Source of the DNA: Clostridia bacterium
GTDB taxonomy: Bacteria > Bacillota > Clostridia > Oscillospirales > CAG-272
Assembly: GCA_024404445.1 (NCBI GenBank)
Contig: JAKSPY010000004.1
Location: 1 to 40,465 of the forward strand
DNA length: 40,465 bases
Direction: 5' to 3'
Each line of letters starts with the position of its first letter. Position 1 is the first letter of the stretch. A program made the position numbers and the translations under genes. Shown one piece after another: positions 1-7,615 of this stretch. A model generated the notes under the pieces. It made no database searches. It worked only from the letters and a program-made list of their open reading frames with translations, and had not been told where the DNA came from.

Positions 1-501
1 CAGCACGTCGCTTCTTCCGACTTCGCCCGCGTTTCCTACACCGAGGCGGTCAAGATCTTAGAGCAGAACAACGACAAGTTCGACTTCAAGGCCTACTGGG
101 GCTGTGATCTGCAGACCGAGCATGAACGCTACCTCTCCGAAGCCACCTTCGGCAGACCCGTATTCGTCACGAATTATCCGCGTGAGATAAAGGCATTCTA
201 TATGCGTCTGAACGACGACGGTAAGACTGTCGCCGCCGCGGATATGCTCGTACCGGGCGTCGGTGAGCTTATCGGCGGATCGCAGAGAGAGGAACGCCTT
301 GATATGCTGGAGGCGGCATACGAGAAATTCGGCCTTAACCCCGACGATTATTGGTGGTACACCGAGCTTCGTAAGTACGGCGGCACACATCACGCCGGCT
401 TCGGTCTCGGCTTTGAGCGCTTGATCATGTATATCACCGGCGTCGGTAATATCCGCGACGTTGAGCTTTTCCCGCGCACGACGGGCAACGCAGACATATA
501 A
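1..501 (+). CDS. asnS: Asparagine--tRNA ligase, C-terminal part (5' truncated by window edge)
   Basis: The reading frame is open from base 1 and stops at 499-501, giving the last 166 residues of a class II aminoacyl-tRNA synthetase that charges tRNA-Asn with asparagine. The C-terminal class II signature is clear. Examples are [15 protein letters not shown], where AsnS/AspS proteins bind substrate; the stretch around [14 protein letters not shown]; and motif 3 as [21 protein letters not shown], split across residues 124-145 of this fragment. The [14 protein letters not shown] ending resembles the 'FPR' end of bacterial AsnRS, which separates it from AspRS and LysRS. The N-terminal OB-fold anticodon-binding domain lies outside the window. 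A strong terminator follows directly, so this gene ends its own transcript. Confidence 0.93.
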   Translation, partial: QHVASSDFARVSYTEAVKILEQNNDKFDFKAYWGCDLQTEHERYLSEATFGRPVFVTNYPREIKAFYMRLNDDGKTVAAADMLVPGVGELIGGSQREERLDMLEAAYEKFGLNPDDYWWYTELRKYGGTHHAGFGLGFERLIMYITGVGNIRDVELFPRTTGNADI

Positions 502-512
502 ATATTATCACT

Positions 513-545
513 GACGCACCGCGCGTATGTGCGGTGCGTCTTTTA
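513..545 (+). terminator. Rho-independent terminator after asnS
   Basis: A perfect 10-bp stem (GACGCACCGC at 513-522 with GCGGTGCGTC at 531-540) closes an 8-nt loop and is followed by TTTT. It sits 11 nt after the asnS stop and just upstream of the next gene's Shine-Dalgarno site. Confidence 0.9.
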
Positions 546-557
546 AGCAGAGGTATT

Positions 558-1841
558 ATGGAACGATCTTTTTTGCAAATGACAAGGGCGAACCTTGAGG
601 CCGAAAAGGCCGGACTGACTGAAATATACGAGGAAAAAAAAGCACAGGGGCTGAGGTTGGATATGTCGCGCGGAAAGCCGTGCCGTGAGCAGTTGGATCT
701 GTCGAACGGCCTTTTGACCGTGCTTGACGGAGAGAACTGTAAGGCCGACGACGGCACCGACGTCAGAAATTACGGTATTCTTGCGGGAATACCGCAGGCT
801 CGTCGGCTGTTTGCCGAACTATGCGGCGTCAGTGCCGAAAACGTGATCATTGGCGGCACCGCCAGCCTTGATCTGATGTATTCGGCGCTTGTCCGTGCGA
901 TGCTGTTCGGCGTCGGCGATGGCAAAAAGCCGTGGTCACAGCAGGGAAATATCAAATTTCTGTGCCCGTGTCCGGGCTATGACAGGCATTTTGCGATGTG
1001 CGCCGACCTCGGCATAGAGCTGATCCCCGTCAGAATGACGCAAAGCGGGCCGGATATGGATACGGTCGAGAGGCTGGTCTGTGGTGACGCGCAGATAAAG
1101 GGTATATGGTGCGTGCCGAAATATTCGAATCCCGACGGCATCACCTATTCCGACGACACGGTGCGCCGTCTGGCGCGCCTTCGCACCGCGGCAGATGATT
1201 TCCGCATCTTCTGGGACAATGCGTATATAGTACATGATATCGACGACACGCCCGACACGCTGACGAATATTTTCGATCTGATCGACGGCACGCCGAACAG
1301 CGACAGCGTATATATGTTCGTTTCCACGGCAAAGATCACGTTCCCCGGCGCGGGGATATCTGCCATGATATCCAGCGGGAAAAACACCGAATTCACACTG
1401 AAGCATCTGACGTATCAGACGATATCGTACGATAAGATAAACCAATTGCGCCACGTGAGATTTCTGAGGGACGCCGACGGCGTCCGGGCGCATATGAAAA
1501 AGCACCGCGCGATACTTGAACCGAAATTCCGCATAGTGACCGAAGCGCTGGAGCGCGATCTCGGCGGCACCGATACGGCAAGGTGGAATACGCCGCACGG
1601 AGGGTATTTCATCAGCCTGTACGCCATGCCGGGTACCGCAAAGCGCGTCGGTCAGCTGTGCCGTGAGGCTGGTGTCACACTGACGAACGTCGGCGCGACG
1701 TATCCGTACGGCATCGATCCCGACGACAGCAACATCCGTATAGCACCGTCATATCCGAGCGAAAGTGAGCTTTCCGCCGCCGTGGATATCCTGACGGTAT
1801 GCGTCAGACTTGCGGCCTGTGAAAAGCTGTTGAACGAATGA
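558..1841 (+). CDS. PLP-dependent aminotransferase, MocR-like aspartate aminotransferase family
   Basis: A 427-residue fold-type I aminotransferase, probably using a dicarboxylic or aromatic amino acid as donor; the substrate is not readable from sequence. Near the N-terminus it has LRLDMSRGKPCREQLDLS, a 'SRGKP' opening typical of the family named Asp_aminotransf/Aminotran_MocR (PF12897). In the middle it has WCVPKYSNPDGITYSDD, the NPxG-type turn. The Schiff-base lysine is in the STAKITFPGAG motif. The start at 558 is chosen because AGAGG lies just upstream (549-553); an earlier in-frame ATG at 534 falls inside the terminator hairpin. The stop overlaps an in-frame upstream ATG of purB, so the two genes are probably co-transcribed. 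Specific substrate is an open question. Confidence 0.85.
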   Translation: MERSFLQMTRANLEAEKAGLTEIYEEKKAQGLRLDMSRGKPCREQLDLSNGLLTVLDGENCKADDGTDVRNYGILAGIPQARRLFAELCGVSAENVIIGGTASLDLMYSALVRAMLFGVGDGKKPWSQQGNIKFLCPCPGYDRHFAMCADLGIELIPVRMTQSGPDMDTVERLVCGDAQIKGIWCVPKYSNPDGITYSDDTVRRLARLRTAADDFRIFWDNAYIVHDIDDTPDTLTNIFDLIDGTPNSDSVYMFVSTAKITFPGAGISAMISSGKNTEFTLKHLTYQTISYDKINQLRHVRFLRDADGVRAHMKKHRAILEPKFRIVTEALERDLGGTDTARWNTPHGGYFISLYAMPGTAKRVGQLCREAGVTLTNVGATYPYGIDPDDSNIRIAPSYPSESELSAAVDILTVCVRLAACEKLLNE

Positions 1842-1855
1842 AACAGGAGAAGATT

Positions 1856-3280
1856 ATGACAAGATCAAAATACGAAAGCGCCTTTTCCGGCAGGTACGCA
1901 AGCGGCGAAATGCAGTATATTTTCTCACAGGATATGAAATTCACGACGTGGAGAAGACTGTGGATCTCACTTGCAAAGGCGGAAAAAGCACTCGGACTGA
2001 ACATAACCGATGAGCAGATCGCAGAGCTGGAGGCGCACGCCGACGATATCGATTACGACCTTGCCGACGAATACGAAAAAAAGCTCCGCCACGACGTCAT
2101 GGCGCATATCCACGCATACGGGGATCAGTGTCCGACGGCGCGCCCGATAATACATCTCGGCGCAACGTCGTGCTACGTCGGCGACAATACCGATATGATC
2201 GTCATGAAGCGCGCTTTGGAGCTGACGCGCAAAAAGTTGCTCGCCGTCATCGCCAATCTGCGCGATTTCGCCCTGAAATACAAGGATATGCCGGCGCTGG
2301 CGTACACACATTTACAGCCTGCCCAACTGACGACAGTCGGAAAGCGCGCGTCGCTGTGGCTGTACGACCTTACGCTCGATCTTGCCGATCTCGATTACGT
2401 GACCGCATCGCTCGCCTTGCTCGGACAAAAGGGCACGACGGGCACACAGGCGAGCTTTATGGAGTTGTTTGACGGCGACACGGCAAAGATCGACTCATTG
2501 GAAAGGATGATCGCATCGGATTTCGGCTTTGACAGGGTAGTGCCCGTGTCGGGGCAGACTTATTCACGGAAATTCGATTCACGCGTGCTGTCGGTGCTGT
2601 CGGGCATCGCCCAGTCGGCGTACAAATTTGCGAACGATCTGCGCATCTTACAGTCGTTCAAGGAGATCGAGGAGCCGTTTGAGCAGGATCAGATAGGCTC
2701 GTCGGCCATGCCGTACAAGCGCAATCCGATGAGATGCGAGCGCATCTGTGCGCTGGCGAGATATGTGATCTCCGATTCGATAAATCCCGCGATCACCGCG
2801 TCAACGCAGTGGTTTGAGCGCACACTGGACGACAGTGCCAATCGCCGTATTTCGATCAGCGAGGCATTCATGGCGGTCGACGGCATACTGAACGTATATA
2901 TAAACGTCACATCTGCGCTCGTCGTGTATCCGAAGATCATCCGTGCGCGCGTGATGAATGAGCTTCCGTTCATCGCCAGCGAAAACATAATGATGGACCT
3001 CGTGCGCAGAGGCGGCGACAGACAGGAGATACACGAAAGGATCCGCCGCCACGCGATGGAGGCAGGCAGACAGGTCAAGGAGGAAGGTGGCGTCAACGAT
3101 ATGCTTGACCGCATCGCCGCAGACAGCGAGCTGAATATCACACGCGGTGAGCTGGACGACATCCTCATACCGGAAAAGTACGTCGGCAGGGCGCCGGAGC
3201 AGACTGAGAAATTCATCCGTGAGAACGTGGATGTGCTGTTTGACAAAGATCCTCACATGACGGTGGATCTGAGCGTATAA
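1856..3280 (+). CDS. purB: Adenylosuccinate lyase
   Basis: A 474-residue member of the fumarase/aspartase superfamily. It cleaves SAICAR and adenylosuccinate in purine synthesis, releasing fumarate. The superfamily signature SSAMPYKRNP is present in the GSSAMPYKRNPMRCERI segment (about residue 281), and HLGATSCYVGDNTD and THLQPAQLTTVGKR are the other two active-site regions. The N-terminus TRSKYESAFSGRYAS matches the usual PurB opening. The start at 1856 is preferred over the ATG at 1838 because AGGAG at 1845-1849 sits 6 nt upstream of 1856, inside the longer version. Neighbours are the aminotransferase upstream and ddl 29 nt downstream. Confidence 0.95.
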   Translation: MTRSKYESAFSGRYASGEMQYIFSQDMKFTTWRRLWISLAKAEKALGLNITDEQIAELEAHADDIDYDLADEYEKKLRHDVMAHIHAYGDQCPTARPIIHLGATSCYVGDNTDMIVMKRALELTRKKLLAVIANLRDFALKYKDMPALAYTHLQPAQLTTVGKRASLWLYDLTLDLADLDYVTASLALLGQKGTTGTQASFMELFDGDTAKIDSLERMIASDFGFDRVVPVSGQTYSRKFDSRVLSVLSGIAQSAYKFANDLRILQSFKEIEEPFEQDQIGSSAMPYKRNPMRCERICALARYVISDSINPAITASTQWFERTLDDSANRRISISEAFMAVDGILNVYINVTSALVVYPKIIRARVMNELPFIASENIMMDLVRRGGDRQEIHERIRRHAMEAGRQVKEEGGVNDMLDRIAADSELNITRGELDDILIPEKYVGRAPEQTEKFIRENVDVLFDKDPHMTVDLSV

Positions 3281-3309
3281 TACTGTAAAACCGATTTTCG
3301 AGGAGAGCA

Positions 3310-4350
3310 ATGAGAATAGCTGTACTTGCGGGTGGGCTTTCACCCGAACACGATGTTTCCATGAAATCCGGTTGCGGCATAGCCGCAGCTTTGGCGGGCG
3401 CGGGTCACACGGTCGCGCTGTGCGACATTATGCGCGACGTTTCGGCGCAGGAATGCGCACGGTATGCCGGGCGTACCGCTTCCGAACACACGATACCCGA
3501 TGAGCCGTATGATGTTGGAGCGCACAGATGTGAGCTGACCTGCGGTTCACTGACAGGTGAAGGCTTGATACCGTTTTTGCGGCAGGCAGACCTTGTTTTC
3601 ATGGCTTTGTACGGCGGCATGGGCGAGGACGGACGCGCACAGGCGCTGTTGGATTGTTACGGTATCGGATATACGGGCGGCGACAGCCGTGCGTGCCATT
3701 TGGCGATGGATAAATATCTGACCAAGCTGATCTTTTCCGGCGCCGGTATCGGGACACCCGACGGGATACTGTATGACGGCACCCAGCCGAGGTCGGTCAT
3801 AGATGCGGTCGGATTGCCGGCGGTCGTGAAGCCGAGATCGAACGGATCGAGCATCGGCGTGCATTTCGCCTATACGCGTGAAGAGCTTAACGAAGCGATC
3901 GAAAAGAGCAGCATCGGCGACGGGCTGATAATTGAGGAGCTGATCGTCGGGCGCGAATTTACGGTATCGGTGCTGTGCGACACGGCTTTGCCGGTCGTTG
4001 AGATCATACCGCACGGCGGTGCCTTTGATTTCAAAAGCAAATATACCGCGGGGATGACAGATGAGATATGCCCCGCACCGATCGACAAAAACACGGCTGA
4101 CACGCTGTGTATGCTCGCGTTGAAGGCGCACAACGTGCTCGGTCTGAGGGAATGCTCCCGCACCGATTTCATTATGTCGGAGGACGGCACGATCTACGCT
4201 TTGGAAACAAACGCGCTTCCCGGTATGACGCCGACATCGCTGATGCCGCTCGCGGCGGCCGCCGAGGGGATAGACTATACCGGACTGTGCGAAAGGATAT
4301 GCGCCGCGGCGCTGGAAAGGATAAAAAATGACAGGAACGATCGGCATTGA
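3310..4350 (+). CDS. ddl: D-alanine--D-alanine ligase
   Basis: A 346-residue ATP-grasp enzyme that joins two D-alanines for the peptidoglycan stem peptide in the cytoplasm. The N-terminus has the family motif GGLSPEHDVS (residues 8-17; the usual form is GGxSxEHxVS). KPRSNGSSIGVHF is the ATP-grasp lysine and glycine loop region, and EELIVGREFTVSVL carries the ATP-binding acidic pair. SRTDFIMSEDGTIYALETNALPGMTPTSL holds the metal- and substrate-binding end, in which the final NxxPGMTxTS motif is intact. AGGAG lies about 6 nt before the ATG. The 3' end overlaps the next gene by 23 nt, which implies translational coupling. Confidence 0.93.
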   Translation: MRIAVLAGGLSPEHDVSMKSGCGIAAALAGAGHTVALCDIMRDVSAQECARYAGRTASEHTIPDEPYDVGAHRCELTCGSLTGEGLIPFLRQADLVFMALYGGMGEDGRAQALLDCYGIGYTGGDSRACHLAMDKYLTKLIFSGAGIGTPDGILYDGTQPRSVIDAVGLPAVVKPRSNGSSIGVHFAYTREELNEAIEKSSIGDGLIIEELIVGREFTVSVLCDTALPVVEIIPHGGAFDFKSKYTAGMTDEICPAPIDKNTADTLCMLALKAHNVLGLRECSRTDFIMSEDGTIYALETNALPGMTPTSLMPLAAAAEGIDYTGLCERICAAALERIKNDRNDRH

Positions 4351-5149
4351 CATAGGCGGCAGTACGACGAAGCTGGCGGCATTGCGTGACGGCAGACTTC
4401 TGACGTTGCAGGTACCGTTTTCGTGCGATACCGCGTCGGCGGCAGAAGCGGCGATGACGGAATTTGCGTCCGCAAACGGGTTGACTGCGGGCTTTGCCGA
4501 CAGGATCGTCGTGACGGGCGTCGGAGCATCGCTGATCACCTCGCCGATGTGCGGCGTCCGGTGTGAAAAGGCCGCGGAATTTGATTGTATCGGGCGCGGC
4601 GGGCTGTATTTGTCCGGGCTTTCCGACGCGATCGTCGTCAGCATCGGCACCGGAACGGCAGTCGTTCACGCGACGAAAAACGGAAATGACGTGAAATCCG
4701 TATATCTCGGCGGCACGGGCGTCGGCGGCGGAACGCTGATCGGCCTTTCAAAGATAATGACGGGCGTGACGGATATTAAAACAATAGAGGCGATGGCAAA
4801 CGGCGGCGACCTCGGACACGTCGATCTGCGGATATGTGACATGGCCGACAGGCCGGCGGCAGTCGATCTGCCGGGCGATATGACGGCGGCGAATTTCGGT
4901 AAGGTCGGGGACTGTGTCACAGACGGCGACGCAGAGCTGGGCGTGCTGAATATGATATACGAGGTCGCGGCAATGTTCGGATATTTCTCGGCACGCGCCG
5001 CGGGCATCGACAATATCGTGCTGACGGGCAGTCTGACACAGCTTGCGCAGGCACGGCCGATATACGACGGGTTGGCGAAGCTGTTTCACGTCAATTATAT
5101 CATTCCGGACGGATCACAGTTTGCGACCGCGGTCGGAGCGATAACATAA
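4328..5149 (+). CDS. coaW: Type II pantothenate kinase (fumble-like)
   Basis: A 273-residue ASKHA-fold kinase for the first step of coenzyme A synthesis (pantothenate to 4'-phosphopantothenate). The phosphate-1 loop GIDIGGSTTKLA is at residues 5-16. Residues 100-140 contain VSIGTGTAVVHA and a glycine-rich GGTGVGGGTLIGL segment. DNIVLTGSLTQ near the C-terminus is the adenosine motif. Length and motif order fit the CoaW/PF03630 type rather than bacterial type I or III. It starts inside ddl with AAAGGA upstream and is followed by a strong terminator, so it is the last gene of this group. The next operon lacks coaBC where many Firmicutes have it. Confidence 0.87.
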   Translation: MTGTIGIDIGGSTTKLAALRDGRLLTLQVPFSCDTASAAEAAMTEFASANGLTAGFADRIVVTGVGASLITSPMCGVRCEKAAEFDCIGRGGLYLSGLSDAIVVSIGTGTAVVHATKNGNDVKSVYLGGTGVGGGTLIGLSKIMTGVTDIKTIEAMANGGDLGHVDLRICDMADRPAAVDLPGDMTAANFGKVGDCVTDGDAELGVLNMIYEVAAMFGYFSARAAGIDNIVLTGSLTQLAQARPIYDGLAKLFHVNYIIPDGSQFATAVGAIT

Positions 5150-5164
5150 ATGAATAACGCATAC

Positions 5165-5216
5165 CCCACGGTCAAAGGGTGATGAAGCTTTGGCCGTGGG
5201 CATTTTTTGTTTTTTT
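5165..5216 (+). terminator. Rho-independent terminator after coaW
   Basis: CCCACGGTCAAAG (5165-5177) pairs with CTTTGGCCGTGGG (5188-5200) with one T-G wobble position, giving a 13-bp stem with a 10-nt loop. It is followed by a long T-rich tract (5203-5216). Confidence 0.92.
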
Positions 5217-5220
5217 CCTG

Positions 5221-5310
5221 TCACTCCGGGCTATGATCGCATGACCTGTCTGTGATCGAATATTCTGTCAGATTCTTCGGCGCAAGCGTCTCAGAATGAC
5301 AGTGGGGGAG
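5221..5310 (+). repeat. Dispersed palindromic intergenic repeat, copy 1 (partial)
   Basis: Two blocks recur in the 20971-21121 copy. The block at 5271-5301 (GATTCTTCGGCG...CTCAGAATGACA) matches 21055-21085 with only a few changes. The block at 5231-5260 (CTATGATCGCATGACC...GTGATCG) matches 21092-21121. There is no coding potential. The order of the two blocks is swapped relative to copy 2, so this looks like a fragment or a neighbouring unit of a short, non-autonomous element. The rest of the gap, 5311-5425, holds nothing I can identify. Confidence 0.7.
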
Positions 5311-5425
5311 CGGAACACATCGTTCGCCGCCCGTCTTGCCGATAATACGACAGACCGTGAATGAACAAAACAACCGAAATCCCTCCATATTTATCCGGAC
5401 CGCGCATATTTATTTGGTTTTGGTG

Positions 5426-5455
5426 TTGACAAGCAAAGGTAAAATATCATATAAT
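5426..5455 (+). promoter_or_regulatory. SigA-type promoter for the yicC-rsgA operon
   Basis: Perfect TTGACA (5426-5431) and perfect TATAAT (5450-5455) with an 18-nt spacer. It lies about 70 nt before the yicC start and within an AT-rich stretch. Confidence 0.85.
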
Positions 5456-5526
5456 ATACTTTGTATTGTTATAGGTATGCCGAAAACAGGCTGTGATAAC
5501 AAATTTAAGTAAAAGCGGGGCATAAT

Positions 5527-6414
5527 ATGATCAGAAGCATGACGGGCTTCGGCCGTGCAAAACGCGAATGCGGGGGCCGCGACATAATCGTGGAATTGAA
5601 AAGCGTCAACAACAGATATCTTGACACGAACGTAAAGATATCGCGCGCCTTTTCATATCTGGAGGATAAAGTCAAGTCGCGCATTACGGCGCGCGGTATC
5701 ACAAGAGGCAAGCTGGACGTTTTCATAACCATCGATGTGTTGGAGCAGGACGGCATAGAAATCAAGCTGGATGAAACGTATGCCGCCGCGTATATCGCCG
5801 CGCTGAAAAAGCTGGGCGAGAAATTTGACCTTGACGCCCGTGATATCACGGTCATGAACGTGGCACAGAACCGCGACATTTTCGCTGTGAAAAAGGCGGA
5901 CGAGGACGCCGAACGCGAATGGCAAAACCTTTTGCCCGTGTTGGATGAGGCGCTGGATATGTTCATCGCGTCGCGCGAAAAAGAGGGCGCGAATATGAAG
6001 GCCGACATAGTGGCAAAAAGGAATCATATCGAGCAGATCGTCGATACGATAGGACCGCTGTCTGAGGCGGATAAGAAAAATCAGTTCGAAAAGATGCAGA
6101 CGCGTATTCGTCAGCTCATAGGCGATTCGGTCGTTATCGACGAGGGCAGACTGCTGACCGAATGTGCGATGTACGCAGATAAGATCGCAATAGATGAGGA
6201 GCTGGTTCGCCTTGCCTCGCATTTCAAGACGTTTGACGGCATAGTGTCGGGCAATGAGCCGGTCGGCAGACGGTTGGACTTCTTATTGCAGGAAATGAAT
6301 CGCGAAACGAATACGATAGGCTCAAAGGCGTGCGACCTTGAGATCACGCGCTGTGTCATGGAAATAAAGAATGAGCTGGAAAAGATCCGCGAGCAGATAC
6401 AGAATATCGAATGA
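5527..6414 (+). CDS. yicC: YicC family endoribonuclease
   Basis: A 295-residue protein of the YicC/YloC family. Family members are known as RNA endonucleases; this one begins with the invariant [14 protein letters not shown] segment. The C-terminal DUF1732 half has [21 protein letters not shown] at about residues 247-267, a family hallmark with conserved glutamate residues, and ends in a helical tail ([18 protein letters not shown]). It is the first gene of the long housekeeping operon behind the 5426-5455 promoter. The stop lies beside the remA Shine-Dalgarno site, so coupling is likely. Confidence 0.93.
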   Translation: MIRSMTGFGRAKRECGGRDIIVELKSVNNRYLDTNVKISRAFSYLEDKVKSRITARGITRGKLDVFITIDVLEQDGIEIKLDETYAAAYIAALKKLGEKFDLDARDITVMNVAQNRDIFAVKKADEDAEREWQNLLPVLDEALDMFIASREKEGANMKADIVAKRNHIEQIVDTIGPLSEADKKNQFEKMQTRIRQLIGDSVVIDEGRLLTECAMYADKIAIDEELVRLASHFKTFDGIVSGNEPVGRRLDFLLQEMNRETNTIGSKACDLEITRCVMEIKNELEKIREQIQNIE

Positions 6415-6425
6415 CGGAGGGCCGA

Positions 6426-6695
6426 ATGAAATTCATCAATATCGGATACGGTAACATGGTTGCCGAGGGCAGGATCGTCGCCGTTGTCAGTCCCGATTCG
6501 GCACCGATCAAACGCCTGGTGCAGGACGCCAAGGAGGCGGGCAGAGTCATAGATGTTTCATGCGGCAGACGCACGCGCGCCGTAATAATCACCGACAGTG
6601 AGCACGTCATTTTGTCGGCGCTTCAGTCGGAAACGCTTTCCAACCGACTCAGCGGTCAGCAATATGACGACAGCGAGGAGGAAAGCGATGAATAA
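6426..6695 (+). CDS. remA: RemA/DUF370 family regulator
   Basis: An 89-residue protein that matches RemA. In Bacillus RemA is a DNA-binding activator of extracellular matrix genes; here only membership is shown, not targets. The N-terminus [12 protein letters not shown] and the middle [27 protein letters not shown] are the family core. A tail of acidic residues follows. The start at 6426 is used because GGAGG (6416-6420) is 5 nt upstream, whereas the ATG at 6411 has none. It overlaps the first codons of gmk by 8 nt. Confidence 0.92.
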   Translation: MKFINIGYGNMVAEGRIVAVVSPDSAPIKRLVQDAKEAGRVIDVSCGRRTRAVIITDSEHVILSALQSETLSNRLSGQQYDDSEEESDE

Positions 6696-7314
6696 GGGTT
6701 TGTTGGTTATAATTTCCGGCCCCGCCGGCAGCGGTAAGGGTACCGTGATCGCCGAGCTGACAAAGGGACGCGAAAACGAATTCAGATATTCCGTATCGGC
6801 CACGACGAGAAAGCCGCGTCCGACCGACGTGGACGGCGTGACGTACCGCTTCATGACCCGTGAACAGTTCGAGGTGCTGATAGCCGACGGCGAAATGCTG
6901 GAATACGCGGAATACGTGGACAACTATTACGGCACACCGGCGCGCCCGGTATATGAGGCACTGAACGATGGCAAAAACGTGATACTTGAGATCGAAACGA
7001 TCGGCGCATTGAAGGTAAAGCAAAAGGTGCCCGACGCCGTTATGATAATGATCCTGCCGCCGGACGGCAAAACGCTGGAGGCGCGTCTGCGCGGGCGCGG
7101 CACCGAGTCCGATGAGGTCATCATCAAGCGTATGCGCACCGCGATCGGTGAGGTCGCGAAGCTCGATAAATACGATTATATCGTCATAAACGATGACGGC
7201 TGTGCCGCAAAGGCCGCCGAGGATATATATTCCATACTCCGTGCGGAAAAGCTGAAAACCGGCAGAAATCTGCACATACGCGATGATTATTTCGCGTCCG
7301 AAAAGAAAAATTAA
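6688..7314 (+). CDS. gmk: Guanylate kinase
   Basis: A 208-residue P-loop nucleotide kinase that phosphorylates GMP to GDP. Its P-loop is [11 protein letters not shown] (residues 10-20). The GMP-binding region has [21 protein letters not shown] and [17 protein letters not shown], which are standard Gmk segments. The start at 6688 is preceded by GAGGAGG; the longer frame upstream lies inside remA and has no family similarity. Position between remA and rpoZ is the conserved Firmicutes order. Confidence 0.96.
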   Translation: MNKGLLVIISGPAGSGKGTVIAELTKGRENEFRYSVSATTRKPRPTDVDGVTYRFMTREQFEVLIADGEMLEYAEYVDNYYGTPARPVYEALNDGKNVILEIETIGALKVKQKVPDAVMIMILPPDGKTLEARLRGRGTESDEVIIKRMRTAIGEVAKLDKYDYIVINDDGCAAKAAEDIYSILRAEKLKTGRNLHIRDDYFASEKKN

Positions 7315-7342
7315 CACACCATAACTAAGGAGATACAGCATT

Positions 7343-7615
7343 ATGATGATCAAACCCTCTATCGAAGAGCTTACACACGGCGGCGAAATCAACCGCTACA
7401 CACTCGTTATCGCGACGGCAAAATGCGCCCGTCAGGTAACCGATGAGTATTGCCGGCAGCGCGAGCGCGCCGAAAGACTTATCGCGAATAAGGAAACAGA
7501 TAAGCCGTTGTCCGCACTCATCGACACGGATATCCGCGACAAAAAAGCGGTGGAGAACGCCGTTGAGCGCATCGCGGCAGGTCAGTACACGATAGATAAG
7601 CCCTACCTCGGATGA
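7343..7615 (+). CDS. rpoZ: DNA-directed RNA polymerase subunit omega
   Basis: A 90-residue small RNA polymerase subunit that helps assemble the beta' subunit. It has the family opening MIKPSIEEL, the conserved RYTLVIATAKCARQV helix (residues 19-33, matching the 'R(F/Y)xLVxxxAKRARQ' type) and KPLSALIDTDIRDKKAVENAVERI, followed by a short tail. AAGGAGAT lies about 9 nt upstream of the two adjacent ATG codons; 7343 is taken, but 7346 is equally possible. The 3' end overlaps priA by 4 nt (ATGA). In Bacillus coaBC lies between rpoZ and priA; here it is absent. Confidence 0.93.
   Translation: MMIKPSIEELTHGGEINRYTLVIATAKCARQVTDEYCRQRERAERLIANKETDKPLSALIDTDIRDKKAVENAVERIAAGQYTIDKPYLG

Noticed and set aside
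534..557. An earlier start codon for the aminotransferase at 534
   Set aside because: It lies in the asnS terminator stem and has no ribosome-binding site; AGAGG supports the ATG at 558.
3547..4650. A 367-codon open frame on the minus strand opposite ddl and coaW
   Set aside because: It spans two well-supported genes and their overlap, and no family motif is visible.
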